NCBI GenBank assembly: GCA_028103285.1
Contig: JAOHNF010000015.1
Coordinates: forward strand, 1-15,560
From: Candidatus Pelagibacter sp.
Lineage (GTDB): Bacteria > Pseudomonadota > Alphaproteobacteria > Pelagibacterales > Pelagibacteraceae
Direction: 5' to 3'
Length of the DNA: 15,560 bases
A program made the translations under genes and the position numbers. Under the pieces are notes generated by a model. The model saw only the letters and a list, made by a program, of their open reading frames with translations. It was not told where the DNA came from and ran no database searches. Positions 1 to 7,312 of the stretch are shown here, one piece after another (the stretch's first letter is position 1; every line of letters begins with the position of its first letter).

Positions 1-113
1 GATATGATGACTAAAAAAATAAGTACAATTATTAAAACTTTAAGCTTATTTGCTTTATAAAAATCTTTAATTTTCTCTTTTGATTCTATTTTAGTTTCTA
101 CGTTTTGATCCAT
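1..113 (-). CDS. N-terminus of a membrane-anchored protein, possibly YfgM/TPR-type (partial)
   Basis: Only the first 37 codons are inside the window. The frame opens at ATG 113-111 with a charged cytoplasmic stretch beginning MDQNVETKIESKEK, followed by a hydrophobic run (LKVLIIVLIFLVII) that looks like a single N-terminal membrane anchor. The gene runs off the left edge. Its start lies inside the end of panB (23-base overlap), so it is probably translated from the same transcript. A charged N-terminus followed by one membrane helix is the layout of YfgM-like TPR proteins that assist the Sec translocon or outer-membrane assembly. I recall such genes lying near bamB and der in alphaproteobacteria, but no TPR sequence is visible here. 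The reading frame is clear; the family is a guess from layout and position. Confidence 0.6.
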   Translation of the reverse strand, partial: MDQNVETKIESKEKIKDFYKANKLKVLIIVLIFLVII

Positions 114-885
114 TTAAAAAGTTTTTTGTTGAAGGAAATAAACTTAATTTTACATCTCTAGTATATTTTTTTACAGCCTTTTCAATTATTCTGTTGATGT
201 TAGCGTATTTTTTTACAAATTTGGGATAAAAACCACTTAAGCCTAACATATCATCTGTTACAAGGATTTGACCATCACAATGAGTTGAAGAACCAATACC
301 GATTGTGGGAATCTTTAATTTAGCAGTAATCAATTTTGATGTTTGTGGAGATATGCACTCTAATACTATCGAAAAAGCTCCTGCTTTTTCAATTTGAATT
401 GCTTCATTAAGCAGTTTATTTGCTTTTTTGTATGAATCACCTTGAATTTTAAATTTTTTTTTGAATTGGGGAGTGTAACCTATATGTCCCATCACTGGTA
501 TTTTTTTTTTTACTAAATTTTCTATTATTTTAGAATTTTTATTATTGCTTTCTAATTTTACAGCATCACAACCGGTTAAGTGTAAAATTAGTTTTGCATT
601 TTTTTCAGCTTGTTTTAAGTTTTTATAAGTATTCTTAGGCATATCCACTACTAATAGAGATTTTTTTATTCCCATTTTTACACTTAAGGTATGTTGGATT
701 ATATTATTTAAAGTAATGCTATGAGTATTTTTATGACCATATAATACATTAGCCATTGAGTCTCCAACTAGAATTATATCACAGTGATTATCTAAAATTT
801 TTGCTACATTTTTGGAATAGGCTGTCAAGCTCACTATTTTAGATTTATTTTTTTTTTTTAAAATTTCTTTAATTTTTTTATTCAT
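91..885 (-). CDS. panB: 3-methyl-2-oxobutanoate hydroxymethyltransferase (ketopantoate hydroxymethyltransferase)
   Basis: This cytosolic enzyme transfers a hydroxymethyl group from 5,10-methylene-tetrahydrofolate to 3-methyl-2-oxobutanoate, giving ketopantoate, the first committed step of pantothenate and CoA synthesis. The 264-residue protein has the normal family length and a TIM-barrel pattern. Visible motifs are the Mg-ligand segment VGDSMANVLYGH (Asp42), the second metal Asp at VVDMP (Asp81), the KLE segment (Lys110, Glu112), MGHIGYTPQ (131-139), the probable catalytic Glu176 in LECIS, and the conserved IGIGSS and CDGQILV segments. The ATG at 885-883 shares one base with the guaA stop (TAATG), indicating translational coupling. 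The C-terminal tail is lysine/arginine-rich and overlaps the start of the next gene. No other pantothenate gene is in the window. The function call is firm. Confidence 0.96.
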   Translation of the reverse strand: MNKKIKEILKKKNKSKIVSLTAYSKNVAKILDNHCDIILVGDSMANVLYGHKNTHSITLNNIIQHTLSVKMGIKKSLLVVDMPKNTYKNLKQAEKNAKLILHLTGCDAVKLESNNKNSKIIENLVKKKIPVMGHIGYTPQFKKKFKIQGDSYKKANKLLNEAIQIEKAGAFSIVLECISPQTSKLITAKLKIPTIGIGSSTHCDGQILVTDDMLGLSGFYPKFVKKYANINRIIEKAVKKYTRDVKLSLFPSTKNFLNGSKRRN

Positions 886-2444
886 TATTCTAACTCAATT
901 GTGCTCGGTGGTTTCGAGGTAATATCATAAACAACTCTGTTAATACCTTTTACATTATTAATAATTTTATTGGAGATTATATCAAAAAAACTTTTTGGAA
1001 AATTAAAAAAATCAGCAGACATGCCATCTTCAGATGAAACAGCTCTTAGTAAACATATATATTCGTAAGTTCTTGAGTCCCCCATTACACCAACAGTTTT
1101 TATAGGCAGCAAAGCTGCATACGCTTGCCAAATCTTATTATAAAGATTGTGTTTTATTAATTCATTTATATATATATAGTCTGCTTCTTGAAGTATTTTA
1201 ATTTTTTCTGGAGTAACATTACCAATTATTCTTATAGCTAGACCTGGTCCAGGAAATGGATGTTTAAAGTTTATATCTTTAAGGAGTTTTAAAGATTTTC
1301 CTAGAACTCTTACTTCATCTTTAAAAAACTCTTTTAGAGGTTCAATTAATTTTAAATTCATTTTTTTGGGCAAACCACCTACATTGTGATGAGATTTAAT
1401 TTTTGAAGTTATGCTACCTGTTATAGATCTGCTTTCAATAATATCAGGATAAAGAGTTCCTTGTGCTAAAAATTTAATATTTTTATGTTTTTTTGACTCC
1501 TTTTCAAATATTTTTATAAATAATTTTCCAATAATTTTTCTTTTTTTTTCTGGGTCTGACACATTTTTTAATTTACTTAGAAATAATTTTGAAGCATTTA
1601 TTAATTTGACATTAAGATTGTAATTTTTTTTGAAAGTTTTGTATGTAAACTTAAATTCATTTTTTCTCATTAGTCCAGTATCTACCATTACGCAAATAAG
1701 GTTTTTTTTTATTGCTTTATTTATTAGTAATGCAACCACACTACTATCTACGCCGCCTGATAAAGCACAAATAACTTTGTCTTTTTTTACTGTCTTTTTA
1801 ATCTCATAAATTAATTTATTTTTTTGTGATATTATATTCCATCTTTTTTTAATTTGACAAATTTCAAATAAAAAATTTTTAAATATTTGATTTCCATTAT
1901 CAGTATGAGTTACTTCCGGGTGGAACTGAACACCATATATCTTGTCTTTGGTATTTTCTATAATAGTTAATTCTGACTCCTTTGTTGATGCAATTAAATC
2001 AAAATTTTTTGGAATTTTAACCACAGCATCTTCGTGACTCATCCATACTGATTTTGATGATTTAAAAAAATTTTTAGTCAATAATGATTTTTTTCTTTTT
2101 AATAAAAAAGCTCTTCCAAATTCACTTTTTTTTCTAGAGGATTTTATTTTTCCTCCAAATAATTTAGCTATTAACTGTAGTCCATAACAAATACCTAAAA
2201 TGGGTATTTTTTCTTGAAATATCTCTCTCGGTACACTTTGAAACTTATTTTTAGTTACAGTGGATGGTCCTCCAGAGAATATTATACCTTTAATATTTTT
2301 AGAATTTTTTAGTTTAAATATATCATTGGATGGAATTATTTCAGAGTAAACGCCTAAATCCCTTATTCTTCTTGCAATTAACTTTGTAACTTGAGATCCA
2401 AAATCGACAATTATTATTTTATCTTTGTCATTATGAAATTGCAT
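885..2444 (-). CDS. guaA: GMP synthase (glutamine-hydrolysing)
   Basis: This enzyme converts XMP, glutamine and ATP to GMP, the last step of guanine nucleotide synthesis. The 519-residue protein is full length (Escherichia coli GuaA is about 525). Residues about 9-195 form a class I glutamine amidotransferase domain with nucleophile Cys86 in GICYGLQL and His175/Glu177 in VQFHPEVTH. Next comes the ATP pyrophosphatase domain with PP-loop SGGVDSS at 229-235, then the GMP synthase dimerisation domain ending in PPSTIELE. The ATG at 2444-2442 follows directly after the stop of the small TPR gene (TAAATG). The stop overlaps panB by one base. With guaB two genes upstream, the operon supplies both steps from IMP to GMP. 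Confidence 0.98.
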   Translation of the reverse strand: MQFHNDKDKIIIVDFGSQVTKLIARRIRDLGVYSEIIPSNDIFKLKNSKNIKGIIFSGGPSTVTKNKFQSVPREIFQEKIPILGICYGLQLIAKLFGGKIKSSRKKSEFGRAFLLKRKKSLLTKNFFKSSKSVWMSHEDAVVKIPKNFDLIASTKESELTIIENTKDKIYGVQFHPEVTHTDNGNQIFKNFLFEICQIKKRWNIISQKNKLIYEIKKTVKKDKVICALSGGVDSSVVALLINKAIKKNLICVMVDTGLMRKNEFKFTYKTFKKNYNLNVKLINASKLFLSKLKNVSDPEKKRKIIGKLFIKIFEKESKKHKNIKFLAQGTLYPDIIESRSITGSITSKIKSHHNVGGLPKKMNLKLIEPLKEFFKDEVRVLGKSLKLLKDINFKHPFPGPGLAIRIIGNVTPEKIKILQEADYIYINELIKHNLYNKIWQAYAALLPIKTVGVMGDSRTYEYICLLRAVSSEDGMSADFFNFPKSFFDIISNKIINNVKGINRVVYDITSKPPSTIELE

Positions 2445-2867
2445 TTATTTTTTTGATAAATTTTCAATTTCTATTTTTAGTTTTTCACTTTTACTGCATA
2501 AATTAATACAAAAAGAACTCAGTTTTTCATTTAAATCTTTACTTTTTTTATAGTCTGAGGCTTTTAATTTTAGTTTTGCTAAATTGAAAATTGCTTCTTC
2601 ATTTTTGGGGTTAAGCAAAATAACTGTTTTTAAATTTTTTTCTTCTAAGTCCTTTTCGTTCAAATTATTGAATATTTTTGATAAATATAAGTATGATAAT
2701 TCACTTTTAGGATTAAATACAATATCTTGTTCAAATTTAAACTTTGCATCCTCAAATTTTTTATTTTCAAATAAATTTAATCCTTCTTGAAAATATAGAT
2801 TTTTAGCCAACAAAGGATTTGAGATTAACAACATGAAACAAGATAATTTAAATATTTTTTTTATCAT
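2445..2867 (-). CDS. Small exported TPR-like protein between guaB and guaA
   Basis: This 140-residue protein has an N-terminal signal peptide: a basic start (MIKKIFK), a hydrophobic core, and a likely signal peptidase I site after PLLA near residue 21. There is no lipobox cysteine. The rest is helical and reads as two or three degenerate tetratricopeptide repeats, with G-x-x-x-F/Y-x-x-x-K-F/Y spacing at about residues 29-60 (LNLFENKKFEDAKFKFEQ), 62-90 and 91-117. Cys119 and Cys123 (FCINLCS) could form a disulfide in the periplasm. It overlaps the guaB end by four bases (ATGA) and abuts the guaA start. I recognise no specific family. A periplasmic protein-protein interaction role is inferred from the signal peptide and TPR pattern, and a direct role in purine synthesis is unlikely given its location. 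Confidence 0.82.
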   Translation of the reverse strand: MIKKIFKLSCFMLLISNPLLAKNLYFQEGLNLFENKKFEDAKFKFEQDIVFNPKSELSYLYLSKIFNNLNEKDLEEKNLKTVILLNPKNEEAIFNLAKLKLKASDYKKSKDLNEKLSSFCINLCSKSEKLKIEIENLSKK

Positions 2868-3943
2868 AATTTAAAACTAATTTTTTTTTGTGTCATTTCT
2901 ACACTGTGTACCATACTCTCATAAAATCCGGCTTTAGTAATTTTAATAAATTTTGCTTTATTCTTTATTTCATTTAAATTTTTAGCACCAATATACCCCA
3001 TTGATGATCTTAATCCTCCTTGTAGTTGATAAATAATCTTTGATACTTTACCTTTATACTCTACTCTTCCTTCTACGCCTTCTGGTACAAATTTAGACTT
3101 GTCCTTGTGGTTTTGTTGAAAATATCTGTTAGCTGAACCTGAAGACATAGCACCTATAGAACCCATGCCTCTATACACTTTATAAATTTTATTTTTTATT
3201 TTAAATTTTTTACCAGGACTTTCATCTGTGCCAGCAAATATTGAGCCCATCATAATGGCATCTGCTCCTGCAGCTAATGCTTTTGCTATATCTCCAGAAA
3301 ATTTTATTCCTCCGTCTGATATTATTTTGATTTTTTTCTTACTTAATGATTTTTTAACTTCCATAATTGCAGAAATTTGAGGAACACCTATTCCTGCAAC
3401 CATTCTTGTAGTGCATATAGAGCCGGGACCTATTCCAACTTTTATTATGTCTGCGCCAAAATTATATAATTTTGTTGCAGCCTCTCCAGTCGCTATATTT
3501 CCAACACAAATTGGAGTTTTGCTATTTAGCTTTTTTAATTTTGATAAAATCTCTAAAACCTTCGCACTGTGTCCATGAGCCGTATCGATAACAATTAAAT
3601 CAACTCCATTATCTTGAAGAGTTTTTGCTCTATCTAAATCTTCCTCATTGGTACCAATTGCTGCGCCTACAAGTAGTTTTTTTCTTTTTACTTTTTTTAC
3701 TTCATTAGATTGATTTTTAATTTCTAAATTTCTGTGTATTACACCGATACCACCTGCTTGCGCCATAGCTATTGCCATATTTGACTCCGTCACTGTATCC
3801 ATAGCTGAAGATAAAAAAGGAACCTTTAAAGTAATATTTTTAGTTAAATTTAGGGATATATTTGTATCTGATGGCAATACATTAGAATATCTTGGAAGCA
3901 TTAAAATATCGTCAAAGGTTAAAGCTTCTTTTATTGTTCCCAT
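2864..3943 (-). CDS. guaB: IMP dehydrogenase lacking the CBS (Bateman) domains
   Basis: This enzyme oxidises IMP to XMP with NAD, the rate-limiting step to GMP. Catalytic features are intact: the N-terminal FDDILMLP and SSAMDTVTE segments, the catalytic loop [11 protein letters not shown] with nucleophile Cys177, SDGGI at 209-213, the flap with [11 protein letters not shown] and the Arg273-Tyr274 dyad, and EGVEGRV at 288-294. The protein has 359 residues, against about 480-500 for typical bacterial IMPDH. The missing part is exactly the pair of CBS domains normally inserted in the barrel: [18 protein letters not shown] (70-87) passes straight to [10 protein letters not shown] (88-97). The frame is open through this point, so it looks like a natural compact form and not a break. 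The start at 3943 fits the family N-terminus, and the gap to rlmE is 26 bases. Confidence 0.96.
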   Translation of the reverse strand: MGTIKEALTFDDILMLPRYSNVLPSDTNISLNLTKNITLKVPFLSSAMDTVTESNMAIAMAQAGGIGVIHRNLEIKNQSNEVKKVKRKKLLVGAAIGTNEEDLDRAKTLQDNGVDLIVIDTAHGHSAKVLEILSKLKKLNSKTPICVGNIATGEAATKLYNFGADIIKVGIGPGSICTTRMVAGIGVPQISAIMEVKKSLSKKKIKIISDGGIKFSGDIAKALAAGADAIMMGSIFAGTDESPGKKFKIKNKIYKVYRGMGSIGAMSSGSANRYFQQNHKDKSKFVPEGVEGRVEYKGKVSKIIYQLQGGLRSSMGYIGAKNLNEIKNKAKFIKITKAGFYESMVHSVEMTQKKISFKL

Positions 3944-3969
3944 ATAAACTTATATACAATTATCTAAAT

Positions 3970-4596
3970 TTATAAAGGCTTTAAAATTTCACAGTGTAAG
4001 TAAGTTTCCTTTGATTCTTTCCTGCTAGATTCTGGCTTAAAAAAATTAACGGTTTTAAATATTGATTTAGCTAGATTTTTAACCTCTATAAAATCTTCTC
4101 CCATGAATAATTTAGACACTAATACACCTTTAGGTTTAATAACATTTTTAGAAAAATTAATTACATGGGAGCATAACTGATTTGTTCTTATTGAGTCTAA
4201 AGATTTGTTGCCTGTAGTGTCTGCGGCCATATCAGATATTATTACATCTAATTTACCATTAAAATATTCCTTTACTTCATTTTGAATTTTTTCATCCAGC
4301 ATGTCACACTTAATAAATTTTACATCATCAACTTTCTCCATATCTTTAATGTCAATAGAGAGTATATTACCTTTTTTAATTATTTTATTTGCAACTTGTG
4401 TCCATCCACCTGGAGCCGATCCTAAATCTAGTAAATTGGTATTTATTTTTATAAATTTAAATTTTTCATTTAGCTCTATCAATTTAAATGAAGCTCTTGA
4501 ACGATACCCAAGAGTTTTTGATTTTTTAAAAAACTGATCTCTATGTTGTTTAATTTTCCAAGAATTACTTTTTTTAATTCTTTTTGACTTTTTCAT
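3970..4596 (-). CDS. rlmE: 23S rRNA 2'-O-ribose U2552 methyltransferase RlmE (FtsJ/RrmJ)
   Basis: This SAM-dependent enzyme methylates the 2'-OH of the A-loop uridine of 23S rRNA late in 50S assembly. Its 208 residues are close to the 209 of Escherichia coli RlmE. The SAM-binding motif DLGSAPGGWTQVA lies at 57-69, and the catalytic tetrad is visible at Lys38 (RASFKL), Asp122 (SDMAAD), Lys162 (SKLF) and Glu197 (SKETYL). The lysine-rich N-terminus suits RNA contact. The ATG at 4596-4594 shares one base with the pssA stop (TAATG), so the gene is coupled to phospholipid synthesis genes for no obvious metabolic reason. Confidence in function is high. Confidence 0.96.
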   Translation of the reverse strand: MKKSKRIKKSNSWKIKQHRDQFFKKSKTLGYRSRASFKLIELNEKFKFIKINTNLLDLGSAPGGWTQVANKIIKKGNILSIDIKDMEKVDDVKFIKCDMLDEKIQNEVKEYFNGKLDVIISDMAADTTGNKSLDSIRTNQLCSHVINFSKNVIKPKGVLVSKLFMGEDFIEVKNLAKSIFKTVNFFKPESSRKESKETYLHCEILKPL

Positions 4597-5387
4597 TATA
4601 AAATATCTTCATGATCTTCTTCAGATATTTTCTTAGAATTTTTTTTGTTTTGAATATTGAAGAAAATTATACTTACTGGTATAGAAAAAATATAAGCGGC
4701 TCCAAAAACTAATAGCGTCTCTAAGGTATAAAATAATAAAGCAATAAATACTATTACAACACCAAGTAATAAAAAAACAGTCATTTTGGGAGAAATTGTT
4801 ATCTTTTTTAATGCTGGTGTCGGGATTTTACTTACTAGAAGAATAGCTATAATTATAGTTAAGTAAGGAGTTATGTTTTTAATTTCATAACTTAAATTTA
4901 AATTAGTTAAGTCGTAAATAAGTGGCATTAAAATTAATAGCCCTCCCGCAGGTGATGGAATGCCTTCAAAAAAATTATATTTCCATTCTTGTTCTTCTTC
5001 TATTTTTGTTAAATTAAATCTTGCTAATCTTATGACGCAGCAAACAGAGTAAATTAGTGTAATAGCCCATCCTAATTTCCCATAAGTATTTAAATTCCAA
5101 AAATATAAAAGAAACACTGGCGCTATTCCAAAGCTAACAAAGTCAGTTAGAGAGTCTAATTCTTTTCCAAATTCAGAAGTACCCTTAATTAATCTTGCAA
5201 TTCGTCCGTCCAATGCATCTAAAATTGCAGCCAATAATATTAAAATTACTGCTAAGTTATAATTACCATCTATAGAAAATTTTATTGAACTTATACCCAA
5301 GCATACTCCACCTAAAGTTAAAATATTTGGAAGCAAGTATCTTGTTTTTTTTGATGAAACCAATTTAAATTTTTTGTTTTGATCCAT
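4596..5387 (-). CDS. pssA: CDP-diacylglycerol-serine O-phosphatidyltransferase (phosphatidylserine synthase)
   Basis: This integral membrane enzyme makes phosphatidylserine from CDP-diacylglycerol and serine, supplying the next enzyme, Psd. The CDP-alcohol phosphotransferase signature D-x2-DG-x2-AR-x8-G-x3-D-x3-D is complete (Asp57, Asp60-Gly61, Ala64-Arg65, Gly74, Asp78, Asp82). About six to eight hydrophobic helices span residues 19-245, and the C-terminus is charged and cytoplasmic. The 263-residue length fits the membrane-bound (type II) phosphatidylserine synthases. Its start overlaps the psd stop by one base (TAATG) and its stop overlaps rlmE by one base. The psd-pssA pair gives the complete route to phosphatidylethanolamine. 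Confidence 0.95.
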   Translation of the reverse strand: MDQNKKFKLVSSKKTRYLLPNILTLGGVCLGISSIKFSIDGNYNLAVILILLAAILDALDGRIARLIKGTSEFGKELDSLTDFVSFGIAPVFLLYFWNLNTYGKLGWAITLIYSVCCVIRLARFNLTKIEEEQEWKYNFFEGIPSPAGGLLILMPLIYDLTNLNLSYEIKNITPYLTIIIAILLVSKIPTPALKKITISPKMTVFLLLGVVIVFIALLFYTLETLLVFGAAYIFSIPVSIIFFNIQNKKNSKKISEEDHEDIL

Positions 5388-6034
5388 TATTTGGAGGCAA
5401 TTAAACTTTCGCCTGCTACTACATTTTGTCCGAGTTTTGCTAATAATTTTTTATTTTTAAAAAATATATCAACTCTACTACCAAATCTAATCATTCCTAT
5501 TCTTTGCCCTTGTTTTAATTCTTGTTCTTGCTCTACTTCGCAAACAATTCTTCTTGCTATTAATCCAGCAATTTGAACAATTATAATTTCTTCTCCATCG
5601 TTCAATTTAATTTTAAAATAATTTCTTTCATTTTCTTCACTTGCTTTATCTAAAGAGGCATTTAAGAATTTTCCTGGCTTATAATAAATTTCTTTAACTT
5701 TTCCAGATGCAGGAACTCTATTAACGTGGCAATTAAATACATTCATAAAAACACTTACTTTTGTAAATGAGGTATTTTCTAGCCCTAATTCTTCTGGTCC
5801 TGTTTTTTCTGATATACCTGTAATTAATCCGTCTGCTGGACTTACTAAGTAGTTATCATCATTAATTGAATATCTCTCTGGGTCTCTAAAAAAATAATAA
5901 ACCCATACTGTTATTATTATAAATACAAATCCTATAAATTTAGAGAATAATAAAACTATAAATGTAGCTAAAATTGAAATAGCCAAAAATTTATAGCCTT
6001 CTTTATGTATCTTTGGAAAAATTGTGTTAAACAT
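5387..6034 (-). CDS. psd: Phosphatidylserine decarboxylase proenzyme, short (Psd-A) type
   Basis: This membrane-associated enzyme decarboxylates phosphatidylserine to phosphatidylethanolamine using a self-made pyruvoyl group. The 215-residue length fits the short subfamily rather than the ~320-residue Escherichia coli type. The self-cleavage site is in GMIRFGSRVD, with cleavage expected between Gly185 and Ser186 to give a beta chain and a small alpha chain. The other conserved residues are Asp68 in SPADG and His103 in NCHVNR. One or two hydrophobic helices lie at residues 16-48. It is the first gene of the minus-strand train. The ATG at 6034-6032 faces icd across a 63-base divergent spacer. 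Confidence 0.96.
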   Translation of the reverse strand: MFNTIFPKIHKEGYKFLAISILATFIVLLFSKFIGFVFIIITVWVYYFFRDPERYSINDDNYLVSPADGLITGISEKTGPEELGLENTSFTKVSVFMNVFNCHVNRVPASGKVKEIYYKPGKFLNASLDKASEENERNYFKIKLNDGEEIIIVQIAGLIARRIVCEVEQEQELKQGQRIGMIRFGSRVDIFFKNKKLLAKLGQNVVAGESLIASK

Positions 6035-6097
6035 AATTTATAGTTTGATAATTTTTCTTAATATGTATAAAAATCCCAGTTAATCAATCTAAATTTT
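6035..6097. promoter_or_regulatory. Divergent promoter spacer between psd and icd
   Basis: This 63-base spacer is the only room for promoters of both the psd train and icd. For icd (+), TTGATA at 6045-6050 and TATAAA at 6066-6071 form a candidate with a short 15-base spacer. For psd (-), TTGATT at 6087-6082 is followed after 16-17 bases by CATATT/ATATTA, a weak -10. No Shine-Dalgarno sequence precedes either start. The box assignments are by eye and uncertain; that transcription diverges here follows from gene orientation. Confidence 0.4.
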
Positions 6098-7312
6098 ATG
6101 GCAAAAATTAAAGTTAAAAACCCAGTTGTTGAGCTAGATGGAGATGAAATGACTAGAATCATATGGTCATTCATCAAAGATAAGCTAATAAAGCCATATC
6201 TCGAAATCGATTTGAAGTATTTTGATTTAGGGATGGAAAGCAGAGATAATACAGATGATCAGGTAACCATCGATGCTGCAAATGCTATCAAACAACATGG
6301 TGTAGGTGTTAAATGTGCAACTATAACTCCAGATGAAGCTAGAGTAGAAGAGTTTAAATTAAAAAAAATGTGGAGATCACCTAATGGAACAATTCGAAAT
6401 ATATTAGGTGGTACTGTGTTTAGAGAACCTATTATTTGTAAAAATGTTCCAAAATTAGTTCCGGGTTGGACGCAACCAATTGTAATTGGAAGACACGCTT
6501 TTGGTGACCAGTATCGTGCTACTGACTTCTTAATTCCTGGTGAAGGTAAAATGGAAGTCAAATGGACTTCAAAAGATGGCAAAGATAAAAAAGAATTTGA
6601 AGTGTTTAATTTTACTGGGCCTGGTATCGCTCTTTCAATGTACAATCTAGATGACTCGATTAAAAATTTTGCAAGGGCTTGTATGAATTATGGACTAGAA
6701 AGAAAATGGCCTGTTTATTTATCAACTAAAAATACTATCTTAAAAGCTTATGACGGAAGATTTAAAGATTTATTTCAGGAAGTATTTGATAAAGAGTTTA
6801 AAGAAAAATTTGGTACAGCTTCAATTACATATGAACATAGACTAATTGATGACATGGTTGCATGTGCAATGAAATGGAACGGTGGTTACGTTTGGGCCTG
6901 TAAAAATTATGATGGAGACGTTCAATCAGATACAGTTGCACAAGGATTTGGTTCTTTAGGATTGATGACTAGTGTATTGATGACGCCAGATGGTAAAACA
7001 GTTGAGTCAGAAGCAGCTCATGGAACCGTCACTAGACATTATAGAATGCATCAACAAGGTAAAGAAACTTCAACTAACCCTATTGCTTCAATTTTCGCGT
7101 GGACAAGAGGTTTGGCGCATAGAGGAAAATTAGATAGCAATGAAGAATTAATAAAATTTTCTTCAATTTTAGAAGAAGTTTGCATCGAGACTGTAGAGAG
7201 TGGATCTATGACTAAAGATCTTGCTATATTAATTGACAAATCGGCTAAATATTTAACTACAAATCAATTTTTAGAAGCGATAGATAGTAATCTTAAAAAA
7301 AAACTTAACTAA
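6098..7312 (+). CDS. icd: NADP-dependent isocitrate dehydrogenase, homodimeric eukaryotic-like type
   Basis: This TCA-cycle enzyme oxidises isocitrate to 2-oxoglutarate and CO2 with NADP. The 404-residue protein belongs to the type found in alphaproteobacteria and in eukaryotic IDH1/IDH2, not the Escherichia coli type. Key residues fall at the same numbers as in human IDH1: Thr77, Ser94, Arg100, Arg109 and Arg132 for substrate, Asp252, Asp275 and Asp279 for metal, and Arg314-His315 in HGTVTRHYR for NADP specificity. The segments [17 protein letters not shown] and LIDDMVA are intact. The start is the first ATG after the divergent spacer. The last eight bases overlap the end of alaS on the other strand. 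Confidence 0.98.
   Translation: MAKIKVKNPVVELDGDEMTRIIWSFIKDKLIKPYLEIDLKYFDLGMESRDNTDDQVTIDAANAIKQHGVGVKCATITPDEARVEEFKLKKMWRSPNGTIRNILGGTVFREPIICKNVPKLVPGWTQPIVIGRHAFGDQYRATDFLIPGEGKMEVKWTSKDGKDKKEFEVFNFTGPGIALSMYNLDDSIKNFARACMNYGLERKWPVYLSTKNTILKAYDGRFKDLFQEVFDKEFKEKFGTASITYEHRLIDDMVACAMKWNGGYVWACKNYDGDVQSDTVAQGFGSLGLMTSVLMTPDGKTVESEAAHGTVTRHYRMHQQGKETSTNPIASIFAWTRGLAHRGKLDSNEELIKFSSILEEVCIETVESGSMTKDLAILIDKSAKYLTTNQFLEAIDSNLKKKLN

Noticed and set aside
111..113. Shared MDQN start of pssA and the partial gene at the left edge, as a possible duplicated start region
   Set aside because: The match is only about a dozen bases, and both proteins differ completely afterwards; chance is sufficient.
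845..865. Long T run in panB as a possible programmed slippage or frameshift site
   Set aside because: The frame is intact through the run and encodes the expected lysine-rich N-terminus; no alternative product is evident.
6259..6645. A 128-codon minus-strand open frame inside icd
   Set aside because: icd is complete with all catalytic residues; the opposite frame has no recognisable domain and follows from codon composition.
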